In this document: piece by piece, positions 1 to 8,562 of the stretch
How positions within the stretch are numbered: the stretch's first letter is position 1
How the letters are laid out: every line of letters begins with the position of its first letter
DNA from: an uncultured Phascolarctobacterium sp.
Lineage (GTDB): Bacteria; Bacillota; Negativicutes; Acidaminococcales; Acidaminococcaceae
Assembly: GCF_900770955.1 (NCBI RefSeq)
Contig: NZ_CAAGLX010000021.1
Location: 62,001-126,000 of the forward strand
Direction of reading: 5' to 3'
DNA length: 64,000 nt
Notes under the pieces: model-generated
What the model was told of the DNA's origin: nothing
The model's input: the letters and a program-made list of their open reading frames with translations, nothing else
Database searches by the model: none
Translations under genes and position numbers: made by a program

Positions 1-1
1 C

Positions 2-385
2 AAATCTGTTGACGAAGCCAAGGGTATGCTGGAGCAGGCAGGCCTGAAGCTTGGTGAAATCAAAAAGGTTCAGGATGCCAGTGCCAAAAAGAATGTAGTT
101 TTGGCCTGCAACCCGGGTGTAGGCAGTAACCTTAACGAGGGTGCGGCTGTAGCGATTACGGTGGCTGCCGGCGGCGAGAAGAAGAGCGCCTACGTTGACT
201 TTGTCGTACCGAACGGCAAGCCTGCCAACGTACGCATCGTGCTGACAGATGACAATGGTACGGCAACGATGTACAGCGGTACGCAGAACGGCGGCGTGCG
301 CCTGCGCCAGAAGGTAGAATATGCAGGCAGTGCCAAGGTTCAGTTCATCTGTGACGGCAAGCTCATTGCTGAAAGGAATCTGTAA
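2..385 (+). CDS. prkC: C-terminal part of PASTA-domain Ser/Thr protein kinase (partial)
   Basis: The reading frame is open from base 2 and ends at TAA 383-385, so the gene starts before the window; an internal ATG at 26 is not the start. The first 50 residues look like a PASTA repeat (a VDEAKGMLEQAGL-type helix, then a strand and a GSNLNEGAAV-type turn). PASTA repeats are extracellular and sense peptidoglycan fragments. A roughly 75-residue tail without a recognised domain follows. The assignment to the PrkC/Stk1 kinase rests on this repeat and on the neighbours: prkC-rsgA-rpe is a common Firmicute order. The kinase and membrane segments lie outside the window and cannot be checked. Confidence 0.8.
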   Translation, partial: KSVDEAKGMLEQAGLKLGEIKKVQDASAKKNVVLACNPGVGSNLNEGAAVAITVAAGGEKKSAYVDFVVPNGKPANVRIVLTDDNGTATMYSGTQNGGVRLRQKVEYAGSAKVQFICDGKLIAERNL

Positions 386-387
386 GC

Positions 388-1287
388 ATGGCAGAGCTGC
401 AGGGCAGGGTCCTGAAAAATTACAACGGTTATTATTATCTTAAGGCAGAGGGAGAAAGCGAGCCCTATACCTGTAAGGTAAAAGGAAAAATGAAGAAAAA
501 CCGTTTTTCGCTGGCAACAGGCGATATTGCCTGCTTTGAGGTAAGCAGCAGCGAAAAGCGCGAGGGGATGATTACCGGCGTGCTGCCGCGCAGAAATTTT
601 CTGCCGCGGCCTACGCTGGCGAATCTGGATTTATTTGTGGCAGCCTTTGCCTGCGCTGCGCCGGATTTCAGCTTTCTGCTGGCAGATAAGCTGCTGGCGC
701 TGGCAGAGCTGGCAAAAATTCCTGCGATATTAGTGCTCAATAAGGAGGATAACGCTCCTGCAGGCCTCATTGATCAGGTAAAGGCTGTTTACGAGCCTAT
801 AGGCTACGAGGTTTATACCCTTTCGGCACAGAACGGTACCGGCGTGGAGGCTCTGCGTGAGCGTCTGCGCGGTAAAATATGCGCTTTTGGCGGACCTTCG
901 GGCGTAGGTAAATCTTCTACGATTAACGCTATCGACAGCACAGTTGATTTACGTACGGGCGAGGTAAGCGAAAAAATCGGCCGCGGCAAGCATACTACAC
1001 GCTATGCGCAGCTGCTGCCGTTCGACGAAGGCTATATTGCGGATACACCGGGCTTCGGCAATCTGCTGCTGGAGGGCCTGAATGCCGAGATGGTGCTGGC
1101 CTCCTTCCGTGAGTTTGCCGATTATGAGTCAGGCTGCAGGTTCTGTCCCTGTACGCATACACACGAGCCTGTTTGCGGTGTAAAGGATGCTGTGGCTGCA
1201 GGAAAGATTTCTGCCAGCCGTTATGAATCATATTTGACAATGTTAGCAGAGGTAAAACTGCTGCAAGAGAAAGAGGGAAGAAAATGA
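388..1287 (+). CDS. rsgA: Ribosome small-subunit-dependent GTPase A
   Basis: RsgA (YjeQ) is a circularly permuted GTPase that checks late 30S ribosome assembly. The 299-residue protein has an N-terminal OB fold (about 1-70) and then the G motifs in permuted order: NKED (118-121, G4), GGPSGVGKS (168-176, P-loop) and DTPGF (219-223, G3). A C-terminal zinc site follows with C250, C255, H257 and C263, matching the family pattern C-x4-C-x-H-x5-C. It starts two bases after the kinase stop, with an AAAGGA-type RBS inside the kinase end, and overlaps rpe at ATGA, so the three genes appear co-transcribed. Length and motifs are normal for the family. Confidence 0.97.
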   Translation: MAELQGRVLKNYNGYYYLKAEGESEPYTCKVKGKMKKNRFSLATGDIACFEVSSSEKREGMITGVLPRRNFLPRPTLANLDLFVAAFACAAPDFSFLLADKLLALAELAKIPAILVLNKEDNAPAGLIDQVKAVYEPIGYEVYTLSAQNGTGVEALRERLRGKICAFGGPSGVGKSSTINAIDSTVDLRTGEVSEKIGRGKHTTRYAQLLPFDEGYIADTPGFGNLLLEGLNAEMVLASFREFADYESGCRFCPCTHTHEPVCGVKDAVAAGKISASRYESYLTMLAEVKLLQEKEGRK

Positions 1288-1928
1288 TGATTAAAGTTGC
1301 TCCGTCAATTTTATCTGCTGATTTTGCCTATCTGGCGGATGAAATCAAAAAAATTGAAGCTGCCGGTGCCGACTGGGTGCATATTGATGTTATGGACGGC
1401 CAGTTTGTTCCTAACCTGACCTTCGGTGCTCCTGTAGTAAAAAAAATCCGTAAGGTAACCAATCTGTTCTTTGACTGCCATCTGATGGTAGAAAATCCGG
1501 AAAAATACATTGCCGATTTCAAGGCTGCCGGTGCCGACCAGATTGTTGTGCATGTAGAAACTACAAAGCATCTGCACCGCTGCATCCAGCAGATTAAGGC
1601 TGAGGGCATGAAGGCCGGCGTGGCGCTGAATCCCGCTACCAGCCTGAGTACGGTAGAAGAAATTCTGCCTTACGTTGACATGGTACTGCTGATGACCGTA
1701 AACCCCGGCTTCGGCGGCCAGAGCTTTATTGAAGGCGTAGTGCCGAAGATTGAGCGCTTGCATGCTATGATTGCCGAGCGTGGTCTGAACGTAGATATTC
1801 AGGTTGACGGTGGCGTCAACGCCGAAACCTCCAAGGTAGTGAAGGCTGCCGGTGCCAATGTATTGGTAGCAGGCTCCTATGTTTACGGCGCTGAGGATAC
1901 CGCTGCCGCTATTGCCAGCCTGAAATAG
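1284..1928 (+). CDS. rpe: Ribulose-phosphate 3-epimerase
   Basis: This enzyme interconverts ribulose 5-phosphate and xylulose 5-phosphate in the pentose phosphate pathway. The 214-residue protein is a TIM barrel with the family landmarks: PSILSADF near the N-terminus, HIDVMDGQFVPN with its metal-binding His and Asp, the DCHLMV strand, NPGFGGQ, and DGGVN near the C-terminus. The start overlaps the rsgA stop as ATGA, and a second ATG follows directly. Length is typical. A strong bidirectional hairpin terminator closes the operon about 40 bp downstream. Confidence 0.97.
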   Translation: MMIKVAPSILSADFAYLADEIKKIEAAGADWVHIDVMDGQFVPNLTFGAPVVKKIRKVTNLFFDCHLMVENPEKYIADFKAAGADQIVVHVETTKHLHRCIQQIKAEGMKAGVALNPATSLSTVEEILPYVDMVLLMTVNPGFGGQSFIEGVVPKIERLHAMIAERGLNVDIQVDGGVNAETSKVVKAAGANVLVAGSYVYGAEDTAAAIASLK

Positions 1929-1970
1929 TATTCATCGATTAGTGAACAGCAAATAGTATTCGAAGCATAA

Positions 1971-2026
1971 AAAACCGTCCTTTCCCGTTGTCTGCGGAAT
2001 GCAGGCAGGGGAGGACGGTTTTGTTA
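1971..2026. terminator. Bidirectional terminator between rpe and the glycosylase gene
   Basis: An 11-bp perfect stem (AAAACCGTCCT at 1971-1981 pairs with AGGACGGTTTT at 2012-2022) is flanked by T-rich sequence on both strands. It serves rpe on the plus strand and the convergent glycosylase gene on the minus strand. Confidence 0.85.
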
Positions 2027-2037
2027 TTATTATGTTA

Positions 2038-2667
2038 TTATTTTTTTTTGCCGGTATCGTTGGCTTTTTGCCAGATATACCAAACTGCGAGCGAGCGCCA
2101 GGGGCGCCAGGTTTCCGTAAGCGTATTGATTTTGCCGCGCTTGGGAATTTCACTCAGGCCGAGCATTTTTTGCAATTCTTTTTTGAAGATGAAGTCGGCG
2201 CTGGGAACAACGTCTGTGCGGCACAGGGCCAGCAGCAGAAACATTTCGATAGTCCATTGACCGAGGCCACGAATCTGCATCAACTGCTTGGTAATCTGAC
2301 TGTCAGTCATATCGTCAAACTTGTCAAAATTAACGCTACCGTTGATAATTGCTTCGGCAAAGCTGCGCAGGTAATCTACCTTTTGCTTTACCAGACCGAT
2401 GCCGAGCAGGTCTTCGGTGGAGATTGCAAGGACTGCCTGCGGTGTAATGGGATTGCCGGTGAGCCCTTCGAGCTTTTTCATCAACTGCTGGCTGACATCC
2501 GGCGGCAGCTGTTGGGCAATAATACCGGTCAGTAATATAGTAAAATAAACCTCTTTAGATTTTGGCTTTAACGGACATGGCGAATAACGGTCAACTAACG
2601 GGGCGAGCTCTGGAACGTTTTCACGCAGATAGCGGTCACCGACGGACCAATCTGGGGCTTGGCACAT
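2038..2667 (-). CDS. DNA-3-methyladenine glycosylase II, AlkA-like (HhH-GPD family)
   Basis: The enzyme excises alkylated bases to start base-excision repair. In the 209-residue form, a helix-hairpin-helix lies at about 129-146 (IRGLGQWTIEMFLL). The catalytic Asp is probably D158 in VVPSADFIF, aligning with AlkA D238. I chose the ATG at 2667 over the one at 2673, because the AGGAGG box abuts the first ATG with no spacer but sits six bases from the second. A good minus-strand promoter lies just upstream (2699-2727). The AlkA N-terminal half-domain is missing, as in many short Firmicute members. Substrate range cannot be read from sequence. Confidence 0.85.
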   Translation of the reverse strand: MCQAPDWSVGDRYLRENVPELAPLVDRYSPCPLKPKSKEVYFTILLTGIIAQQLPPDVSQQLMKKLEGLTGNPITPQAVLAISTEDLLGIGLVKQKVDYLRSFAEAIINGSVNFDKFDDMTDSQITKQLMQIRGLGQWTIEMFLLLALCRTDVVPSADFIFKKELQKMLGLSEIPKRGKINTLTETWRPWRSLAVWYIWQKANDTGKKK

Positions 2668-2698
2668 AAGCATCCTCCTTTTGTTTACTTATTACACT

Positions 2699-2727
2699 AT
2701 TATAATACGAAACTGGCAGTTAGACAA
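2699..2727 (-). promoter_or_regulatory. Sigma-A-type promoter of the glycosylase gene
   Basis: On the minus strand TTGTCT (2727-2722) is followed after 17 bp by a perfect TATAAT (2704-2699), about 30 bp before the AGGAGG box and start codon. Confidence 0.75.
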
Positions 2728-2846
2728 ACGGAAAAAATGCGAAATAATAGCAATAAAAGCAGTTTTCTATGAACGAAGGCTTGCGGATTTGCTTTTTCTT
2801 TGAATCATGAAGAAAAATAAAAACTGACGGCAACACAGATAAATAT

Positions 2847-2875
2847 TTGCACTTTTTTCTGTAAAGCTGTATAAT
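2847..2875 (+). promoter_or_regulatory. Sigma-A-type promoter of gltX
   Basis: TTGCAC (2847-2852), a 17-bp spacer and TATAAT (2870-2875) precede gltX by about 50 bp. An AAGGAG box at 2913-2918 sits eight bases before the ATG at 2927. Confidence 0.85.
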
Positions 2876-2926
2876 TAGTCTGGTTGACAATCTATATTTG
2901 TAATTAAAATGTAAGGAGACGATGAA

Positions 2927-4396
2927 ATGTCTGAAGTCAGAGTAAGATTTGCTCCCAGTCCTACTGGGTATTTACATATTGGTGGTGCGCGTACTGCGCT
3001 GTTTAACTGGCTGTTTGCCCGCAAAATGGGCGGCAAGCTGATTCTGCGTATTGAGGATACCGATATTGAACGCCTGAAAGAGGATTCCGTAAGCCAAATC
3101 CTTACCAGCCTGAAATGGTTGGGCATCAACTGGGATGAAGGTCCGGAGGCCGGCGGCGAATACGGTCCTTACTATCAGTCCGAGCGCTTTGATATCTACA
3201 AAAAATATGCTCAGCAGCTGCTGGATGAAGGCAAAGCATATTACTGCTTCTGCACTACCGAGGATTTGGCTGCACAACGCGAAAAACAACGCGCTGCTAA
3301 GCAACCGTTCCGCTATGCACGCACCTGCCGCGATATTCCTGCAGAAGAGGCTAAAGCACGCATCGCTGCAGGCGAACCGTATTCCATCCGCATCAAGATT
3401 CCTGCCGAAGGCAGCATTACTGTTCATGACCTGATTCATGGCGAAGTTACCTTTAACATGGACCAGTTCGACGATTTCGTAATTGTAAAATCCAACGGTA
3501 TTCCTACATATAACTTTGCTGTTTGTGTCGATGACCATCTGATGGGCATGACTCACGTACTGCGCGCCGAGGAGCATCTTTCCAACACTCCGAAGCAGCT
3601 GCTGGTTTACGAAGCCCTGGGCTGGGAACCGCCTAAGTTCGGTCATATGCCGATGATTCTGGCTATGGACCGTTCCAAGCTGAGCAAACGCCACGGCGCA
3701 ACCTCCGTTGAAGAATTCCGCAGCCAGGGCTACCTGCCGGAAGCTATCATCAACTATCTGACTCTGCTTGGCTGGGGCCCCGGCGATGAGCGTGAAATCT
3801 TCACTTTGGAAGAAACCGTTAAGCTGTTTGAGCTGGAGCAGATGAGCAAAAAGGCTGCTATTTACGACACCAAAAAGCTCACCTGGATGAACGGACAATA
3901 TCTGTCCGAGCTGCCGCTGGCAAAAATTCTGCCGGATGCTAAGCCCTTCTTCGTGAAAGACGGCCTGGTAACCGAAGAATGGTTCAACGATGCTACCAAC
4001 GAAGCATATTTTGAAAAGCTCGTAGACGTTGTGCGTGTACGCGTTAAAACTCTGCAGGAGGTTGCCGACGCTTCTACCTATTTCTTCAAGGATGTTGAAG
4101 AATACGACGAAAAGGGTGTAGCTAAGCACTTCAAGGCAGAAAATATTCCTGTACTGGAGCAGTGCATTGCAGCAATTAAGGCTGATGATGTATATGACCT
4201 GGCTTCTACCGAAGCAGCTTATAATAAGATTGCTGCCGATAACGGTCTGGCACTGGGCAAGGTTATCCACCCGACTCGTCTGGCTCTGACTGGACGCACC
4301 GTAAGCCCCGGTATGTTTGACGTTATGGTTCTGCTGGGCAAGGAAAGAACTCTGACACGTCTGGAAAAGGCTGTTGAATTCATTAAAAGTTTATGA
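2927..4396 (+). CDS. gltX: Glutamyl-tRNA synthetase
   Basis: This class I synthetase charges tRNA(Glu) with glutamate. The 489-residue protein has the HIGH-type signature (HIGG, 17-20, within PSPTGYLHIGGARTA) and a KMSKS-type loop KLSKR (251-255). The glutamate-pocket region is in the first 50 residues and a helical anticodon-binding half follows after about 320. It stands alone with its own promoter and terminator. The reverse strand carries a 432-codon open frame that is only a coding shadow. Confidence 0.98.
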   Translation: MSEVRVRFAPSPTGYLHIGGARTALFNWLFARKMGGKLILRIEDTDIERLKEDSVSQILTSLKWLGINWDEGPEAGGEYGPYYQSERFDIYKKYAQQLLDEGKAYYCFCTTEDLAAQREKQRAAKQPFRYARTCRDIPAEEAKARIAAGEPYSIRIKIPAEGSITVHDLIHGEVTFNMDQFDDFVIVKSNGIPTYNFAVCVDDHLMGMTHVLRAEEHLSNTPKQLLVYEALGWEPPKFGHMPMILAMDRSKLSKRHGATSVEEFRSQGYLPEAIINYLTLLGWGPGDEREIFTLEETVKLFELEQMSKKAAIYDTKKLTWMNGQYLSELPLAKILPDAKPFFVKDGLVTEEWFNDATNEAYFEKLVDVVRVRVKTLQEVADASTYFFKDVEEYDEKGVAKHFKAENIPVLEQCIAAIKADDVYDLASTEAAYNKIAADNGLALGKVIHPTRLALTGRTVSPGMFDVMVLLGKERTLTRLEKAVEFIKSL

Positions 4397-4440
4397 TTGT
4401 AAAATAGCGATTGGCGGCTTGTTTTAGCGCGATTGCTTTA

Positions 4441-4476
4441 ATTAAGCAGGAGGGCTTTCTTCCTGCTTAATTTTTA
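4441..4476 (+). terminator. Terminator of gltX
   Basis: ATTAAGCAGGA (4441-4451) pairs with TCCTGCTTAAT (4461-4471), followed by a run of five T. Confidence 0.88.
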
Positions 4477-4525
4477 CCAAGAGGTTCAAGCCTTGGGAAA
4501 TGTTTTTAGAAAGGAGCTGCAGGCT

Positions 4526-5368
4526 ATGAAAATCCTGTTGACAACATTATTATGCTTATGTTTATCTCTGCCGGTACTGGCAGACCAGCAGACAACGGTG
4601 CTGACAGAACAGACATCTGTCGGCAAGGCAACGGCAACGCTGCCCTATATCGACGGCAGTAATTCCGCTGAGCTGGAAAAACAGGCCAACGCATTGGTGC
4701 GTGATGCTGCAGCCAAGCTGGTCAAGGAGGTAGGCGGTCAGGGAAGTGTGACCTATAAGGTAATGCTGAACCGTCCGAGTCTGGTGAGCCTGCTGCTGGA
4801 GGCAGACAACGGCGGACGCAAGGCATATGCCGGACTGAATCTTGATTTGACAACGGGCAAGGAGTTCGAGGTTACGGATTTCTTTGTCGATAATGATAAC
4901 GTAAAGGCAACTTTGGGCAATTATGACAATGTGCTCTTCGGCGAAGAGGGCTTGTTTGTGCGCAGCAAGAAAAATGCTGCTTACAGCAGCTTTGTGCCCT
5001 ACAGGGATGTAGTTACCTCCCTGCGTATCGGTGAAGCCGGCCGTCTGCTGCAGCTGGCGAAAATTACCGATAAGGCTGCCGGCAAAACACTGCGTCTGCC
5101 TGCAAGCGGACTGATTGCTCTGAAGCTGGACAGCAATCCTTCCACCGGCTACGGCTGGCAGTTTGCCTGCAGCTCGCCGGCAGTAAGCAAGGTAGGCAGC
5201 TCGTTTACCATTCCGCGCAGCGAAGAGGCAAGAATTGGCGCACCGGGCGTGGAAATTATGGTACTGGCAGTTACCAAACCCGGTACCTACAATATCCGCA
5301 TGGATTACAAGCGCTCTTGGGAAAAACTGAGCCTGCAGAGCTTTAATTTTACTGTTATCGCAGAATAA
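4526..5368 (+). CDS. Exported protein with C-terminal chagasin-type (I42) cysteine protease inhibitor domain
   Basis: A secreted 280-residue protein. The ATG at 4526 is preferred over an upstream in-frame TTG at 4493: AAGGAG lies nine bases before it, and translation then begins with a clean signal peptide ending LPVLA. The C-terminal third carries the chagasin/I42 landmarks: NPSTGYGW (204-211), a GAPGVE turn, and an RSW motif in place of the usual RPW. Proteins of this family block papain-like proteases with these three loops. The middle (about 25-185) resembles DUF3298/DUF4163-type periplasmic domains; this assignment is weaker. Function in the periplasm or at the surface is inference. zapA follows 16 bp later, so the two may share a transcript. 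Confidence 0.75.
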   Translation: MKILLTTLLCLCLSLPVLADQQTTVLTEQTSVGKATATLPYIDGSNSAELEKQANALVRDAAAKLVKEVGGQGSVTYKVMLNRPSLVSLLLEADNGGRKAYAGLNLDLTTGKEFEVTDFFVDNDNVKATLGNYDNVLFGEEGLFVRSKKNAAYSSFVPYRDVVTSLRIGEAGRLLQLAKITDKAAGKTLRLPASGLIALKLDSNPSTGYGWQFACSSPAVSKVGSSFTIPRSEEARIGAPGVEIMVLAVTKPGTYNIRMDYKRSWEKLSLQSFNFTVIAE

Positions 5369-5384
5369 GCTAGAGGATGTGTTT

Positions 5385-5837
5385 ATGGAAAAAGCATCAG
5401 TTTCTGTAAAAATATATAATAATACCTATGCATTAACGACCTCTGCATCCGAAGAGCAGGTGCTGAAAATAGCAGCAGAGGTAGACAGAAGAATGCAGGA
5501 GCTGGCAGAAAGCAAAAAGCTGCTGCAGACAGATAAGCTGGCCATCTGGACAGCGCTCGATCTGGCTGCCGAAAGACTGGAGCTGCAGGGGAAATGTGTG
5601 GCAATGAAGCAGGAAATGCAGCAGCAGTCCGTGGCAGCGGAGCTGAAAATGCAGGAAAAATGTGCTGCTTTGGAGCAGCAAATGCAGCAAAAGTGTATGG
5701 CAGCGGAGCAGAAAATGCAGGAAAAATATATTGCGCTGGAGCAGCAAATGCAGCAAAAGAATAATGTGCTGGCAGAAGAGCTGCAAAGGCTGCAGGCCAG
5801 ATATGACAGACTGCTGGCAGCAGTGCGTGAAAGGTAG
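5385..5837 (+). CDS. zapA: Cell division protein ZapA with an extended coiled coil
   Basis: ZapA promotes FtsZ bundling at the septum. Residues 1-75 fit the family (SVKIYNNTYALTTSASEEQVLKIA-type start, a helix with DRRM, then the DKLAIWTALDLAAERL segment). The protein is 150 residues, longer than the usual 85-110, because of a Gln/Met/Glu-rich coiled coil containing two 22-residue tandem copies (bases 5631-5762). ATG 5385 is preferred over the in-frame GTG at 5379 because the AGAGGA box at 5372-5377 is spaced correctly only for the ATG. The next gene is a U32 protein, a common Firmicute neighbour of zapA. Confidence 0.85.
   Translation: MEKASVSVKIYNNTYALTTSASEEQVLKIAAEVDRRMQELAESKKLLQTDKLAIWTALDLAAERLELQGKCVAMKQEMQQQSVAAELKMQEKCAALEQQMQQKCMAAEQKMQEKYIALEQQMQQKNNVLAEELQRLQARYDRLLAAVRER
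5631..5762 (+). repeat. Two 66-bp tandem repeats inside zapA
   Basis: Copies at 5631-5696 and 5697-5762 encode near-identical 22-residue coiled-coil units (AAE-x-KMQEK ... LEQQMQQK). The period of 66 bp keeps frame, so copy-number change would lengthen or shorten the coil without breaking the gene. Confidence 0.85.
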
Positions 5838-5844
5838 ATAACAT

Positions 5845-8310
5845 ATGGAAAAGAAAACAATAGAACTGCTTGCTCCAGCAGGCAGCTGGGAAGCATTGGA
5901 GGCAGCGGTAAATGCCGGCGCCGATGCTGTATATATGGGCGGTAAAGCCTTCGGCGCCCGTGCCTATGCCAGCAATTTTGATGAAGAGGAAATGGCCAAA
6001 GCGGTGTATTTTGCCCATATGCACCATGTGCGTCTGTATATTACGGTCAACACTCTTGTAGATGACAGTGAGCTGGAGGCTTTGTCCGACTATCTGCTGT
6101 TTTTGAATAATGTTGGCGTTGACGGACTTATAGTGCAGGATTTGGGTGTTATCCGTCTGGCACAGAAAATAGTGCCGGAGCTGCCGCTGCATGCGAGCAC
6201 GCAGATGAGCATTACCAACAGCAGCGGTGTGGACTTCGCCATGAGCGCAGGCATGGAGCGCAGCGTATTGGCGCGCGAGCTGAGCCTGAAGGAAATCGGT
6301 GCGGCCTGCAGCCGTGGCAGTGAGATTGAAACCTTTATTCACGGTGCTTTGTGCGTCTGCTACAGCGGACAGTGCCTGATGAGCAGCCTTATCGGCGGCC
6401 GCAGCGGCAACCGCGGACGTTGTGCCCAACCGTGCCGCCTGCCGTATAAGCTGCTTAACGCCAAGGATGAGGACATGCTGCAGGGCAAGGATGCAGGCCA
6501 GTATCTGCTGAGTCCCAAGGATATGAATACATTGAGCATTCTGCCACAGCTGATTGACGCAGGCGTTGTTTCCTACAAAATCGAAGGACGTATGAAGCGC
6601 CCTGAATATGTTGCGGTAGTAGTAGATGCTTACCGCCGTGCGATTGACAGCTATCTTGCCGGTGACTACAACGTGCCGGAGGAGGATTTGGCGAATATCG
6701 AGCAAATCTTCAATCGTGATTTTACCACCGCTTATCTGGAGCGTCGTCCGGGACGCACAATGATGAGCGACCGCCGTCCCAACAATCGCGGCGTGCTTAT
6801 CGGCCGTGTAGCTAAGCTGGACAAAAACCGCAATAAGGCTGTTATCAAACTGGATAAGGAGCTGCATCTGGGCGATGGGCTGGAGTTCTGGGTAAGCGTA
6901 GGCGGACGCGTGGGTACAACCGTTACGGACATGCTGTGCGGCGGCAATAGTGTACAGAGCGCTGCCCCAGGTCAGCAGGTAACGATTGACGTGCCTAACG
7001 GTGTACGCTTGAATGACCGTGTTTTCCGCACGCTTGACAGCAGACTGATGAGCTATGCACAGCAGTTCTTTGGACCGGATGCCAAAAAGCGTATTCCTGT
7101 GGATGCGGCAGTTACTGCGCGTCTGGGTGAGCCCATGACTGTTACGCTGACAGATGACGAGGGCAACGTGGGCTACGGCGAAACCGATTTTATCGTAGAG
7201 GCAGCACGCAAGCGTGCGCTGGATGAGGCCGGTGTGCGCAAGCAGCTGGACCGCCTCGGTACGACCGAATATTTCCTGAACAGCCTGCTCTTTGAGCATG
7301 ACGAAAATGTTATGGTGCCGATGAGTGAAATGAACGAAGCACGCCGTATGGCATGCGAGGCACTGGATGCTGCACGCCTGAGCGCTTTCGCACCGGCGCG
7401 CACAGCGGTGCACAGCTTCAGCGAGCAGCTGGTGCCGCCGGCACACAAGAACAAGCAGCATGAGTCTGTTCTGGTAGTGCATTGTGACAGTGTTGAGAAG
7501 GTCAACGCTGCACTGCAGGCAGGCGCTGAACGCATTCTCTTCGGCGGTGACTGCTTCAATCATCAGCTGCCGTCCGAGGCGGATTATGCCAAGGCTGCCA
7601 AGCTGGTGCGCAAGGCAGGCCGTCAGCTGGCCTTTGCTACACCGCGTATTATCAAGGAAGCACAGCTGGCTTATTTCGATAAGCTCTTCACTCTGTGGGA
7701 AGAGCTGCAGCCGGACTTTGTTTATATCAATAACAATGGCTTGTGGCCCTTGGCGAAGAAGCATGCGGCACTCAATCTGGTAGCAGACATGTCTTTGAAT
7801 ATCTTCAACAGCCAGACGCTGCAGTTCTGGCAGGAGCAGGGTGCTGCAGGCGCGGTGCTCAGCCCCGAGCTGACTATGGCACAGGTAGAGCATCTGGTGA
7901 GCGTCAGTCCGCTGCCGTTGGAGTGCATGATTCAGGGACGCTTGGAAATGATGGTTTCCGAATACTGTGTAGGCGGCAGCTTCCTGGGGGCGCTGGATAA
8001 GGGTGCCTGCAAGTTTAACTGCGCAGAGCCTTTGTTCCTGGGTGACCGCAAGGATGCACGCTTCCCGATTGTTACCGACCAGTTCTGCCGTATGCATATT
8101 CTGAATGCGCATGAGCTTTCGATGACTGCCAATGTGCAGCATATGGCGGAAGCAGGCGTGGCAGCGCTGAGAATCGACGGCCGTGATTACGATGCGGCGC
8201 ATCTGGGCGAGCTTGTGGCGCTGTACCGCAAGATTCTCGGCGGTGCTGTGGAGGCACCGGAAAATCTGCCGGGTACTACGAGAGGTCACTATTTCAGAGG
8301 CGTAATGTAG
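5845..8310 (+). CDS. Peptidase U32 family protein, RlhA/YrrO-like
   Basis: An 821-residue U32-family protein. The N-terminal barrel starts with ELLAPAGSWEALEAAVNAGADAVY. The U32 signature runs over about 162-180 (ETFIHGALCVCYSGQC) with C170, C172 and C177, and C193 and C197 follow. These cysteines fit an iron-sulfur-binding arrangement. The second half resembles the DUF3656-type extension. The characterised E. coli relative RlhA hydroxylates a 23S rRNA cytidine, so an RNA-modifying role is likelier than proteolysis; that is inference from family. It lies eight bases after zapA, probably in the same operon. A 977-codon open frame on the opposite strand is a composition artefact. Confidence 0.85.
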   Translation: MEKKTIELLAPAGSWEALEAAVNAGADAVYMGGKAFGARAYASNFDEEEMAKAVYFAHMHHVRLYITVNTLVDDSELEALSDYLLFLNNVGVDGLIVQDLGVIRLAQKIVPELPLHASTQMSITNSSGVDFAMSAGMERSVLARELSLKEIGAACSRGSEIETFIHGALCVCYSGQCLMSSLIGGRSGNRGRCAQPCRLPYKLLNAKDEDMLQGKDAGQYLLSPKDMNTLSILPQLIDAGVVSYKIEGRMKRPEYVAVVVDAYRRAIDSYLAGDYNVPEEDLANIEQIFNRDFTTAYLERRPGRTMMSDRRPNNRGVLIGRVAKLDKNRNKAVIKLDKELHLGDGLEFWVSVGGRVGTTVTDMLCGGNSVQSAAPGQQVTIDVPNGVRLNDRVFRTLDSRLMSYAQQFFGPDAKKRIPVDAAVTARLGEPMTVTLTDDEGNVGYGETDFIVEAARKRALDEAGVRKQLDRLGTTEYFLNSLLFEHDENVMVPMSEMNEARRMACEALDAARLSAFAPARTAVHSFSEQLVPPAHKNKQHESVLVVHCDSVEKVNAALQAGAERILFGGDCFNHQLPSEADYAKAAKLVRKAGRQLAFATPRIIKEAQLAYFDKLFTLWEELQPDFVYINNNGLWPLAKKHAALNLVADMSLNIFNSQTLQFWQEQGAAGAVLSPELTMAQVEHLVSVSPLPLECMIQGRLEMMVSEYCVGGSFLGALDKGACKFNCAEPLFLGDRKDARFPIVTDQFCRMHILNAHELSMTANVQHMAEAGVAALRIDGRDYDAAHLGELVALYRKILGGAVEAPENLPGTTRGHYFRGVM

Positions 8311-8352
8311 AAGCAAATGTCAGCTTGCCAAGCTGAATAAATTGAATAAGTC

Positions 8353-8388
8353 AAGGCTCCTGTCAGCAATCGCCGGCAGGGGTCTTTT
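8353..8388 (+). terminator. Terminator after the zapA-U32 operon
   Basis: A 12-bp stem (8353-8364 with 8375-8386, several G-U pairs) and a 10-base loop end in TTTT. It closes the U32 gene. Confidence 0.7.
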
Positions 8389-8417
8389 GTCGTGGTGCGC
8401 ATATTATCGGGTTCTAT

Positions 8418-8474
8418 AATAAGTGTTGGGGTGTTGACCTAGATTGGGTCAATACTTCCAGCACTTATTTTTTA
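8418..8474 (+). terminator. Long two-tier hairpin with T-run upstream of the autotransporter
   Basis: An outer 12-bp stem (8418-8429 with 8458-8469) encloses a 9-bp inner stem (GTGTTGACC with GGTCAATAC) and is followed by TTTTTT. The G-U pairs form only in plus-strand RNA, so it acts in that direction. It is either a second terminator insulating the autotransporter or the 3' end of a short RNA. The rest of the 346-bp gap (8311-8656) holds the promoters listed below and AT-rich sequence. Confidence 0.65.
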
Positions 8475-8562
8475 GACAAAAAAATAAAGGCAGATTGTAT
8501 AATCAACTTGAATAAAAAAATAAATATCCACTAATATTTAATTTTTAATTATCGCATATGTC

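Noticed and set aside
2972..4270. 432-codon minus-strand frame opposite gltX
   Set aside because: Shadow of gltX with no family match and no start signals.
5383..8316. 977-codon open frame on the minus strand opposite zapA and the U32 gene
   Set aside because: No recognisable domain, His/Cys-rich composition typical of reverse-complemented coding DNA, no RBS; it lies entirely against strong genes.
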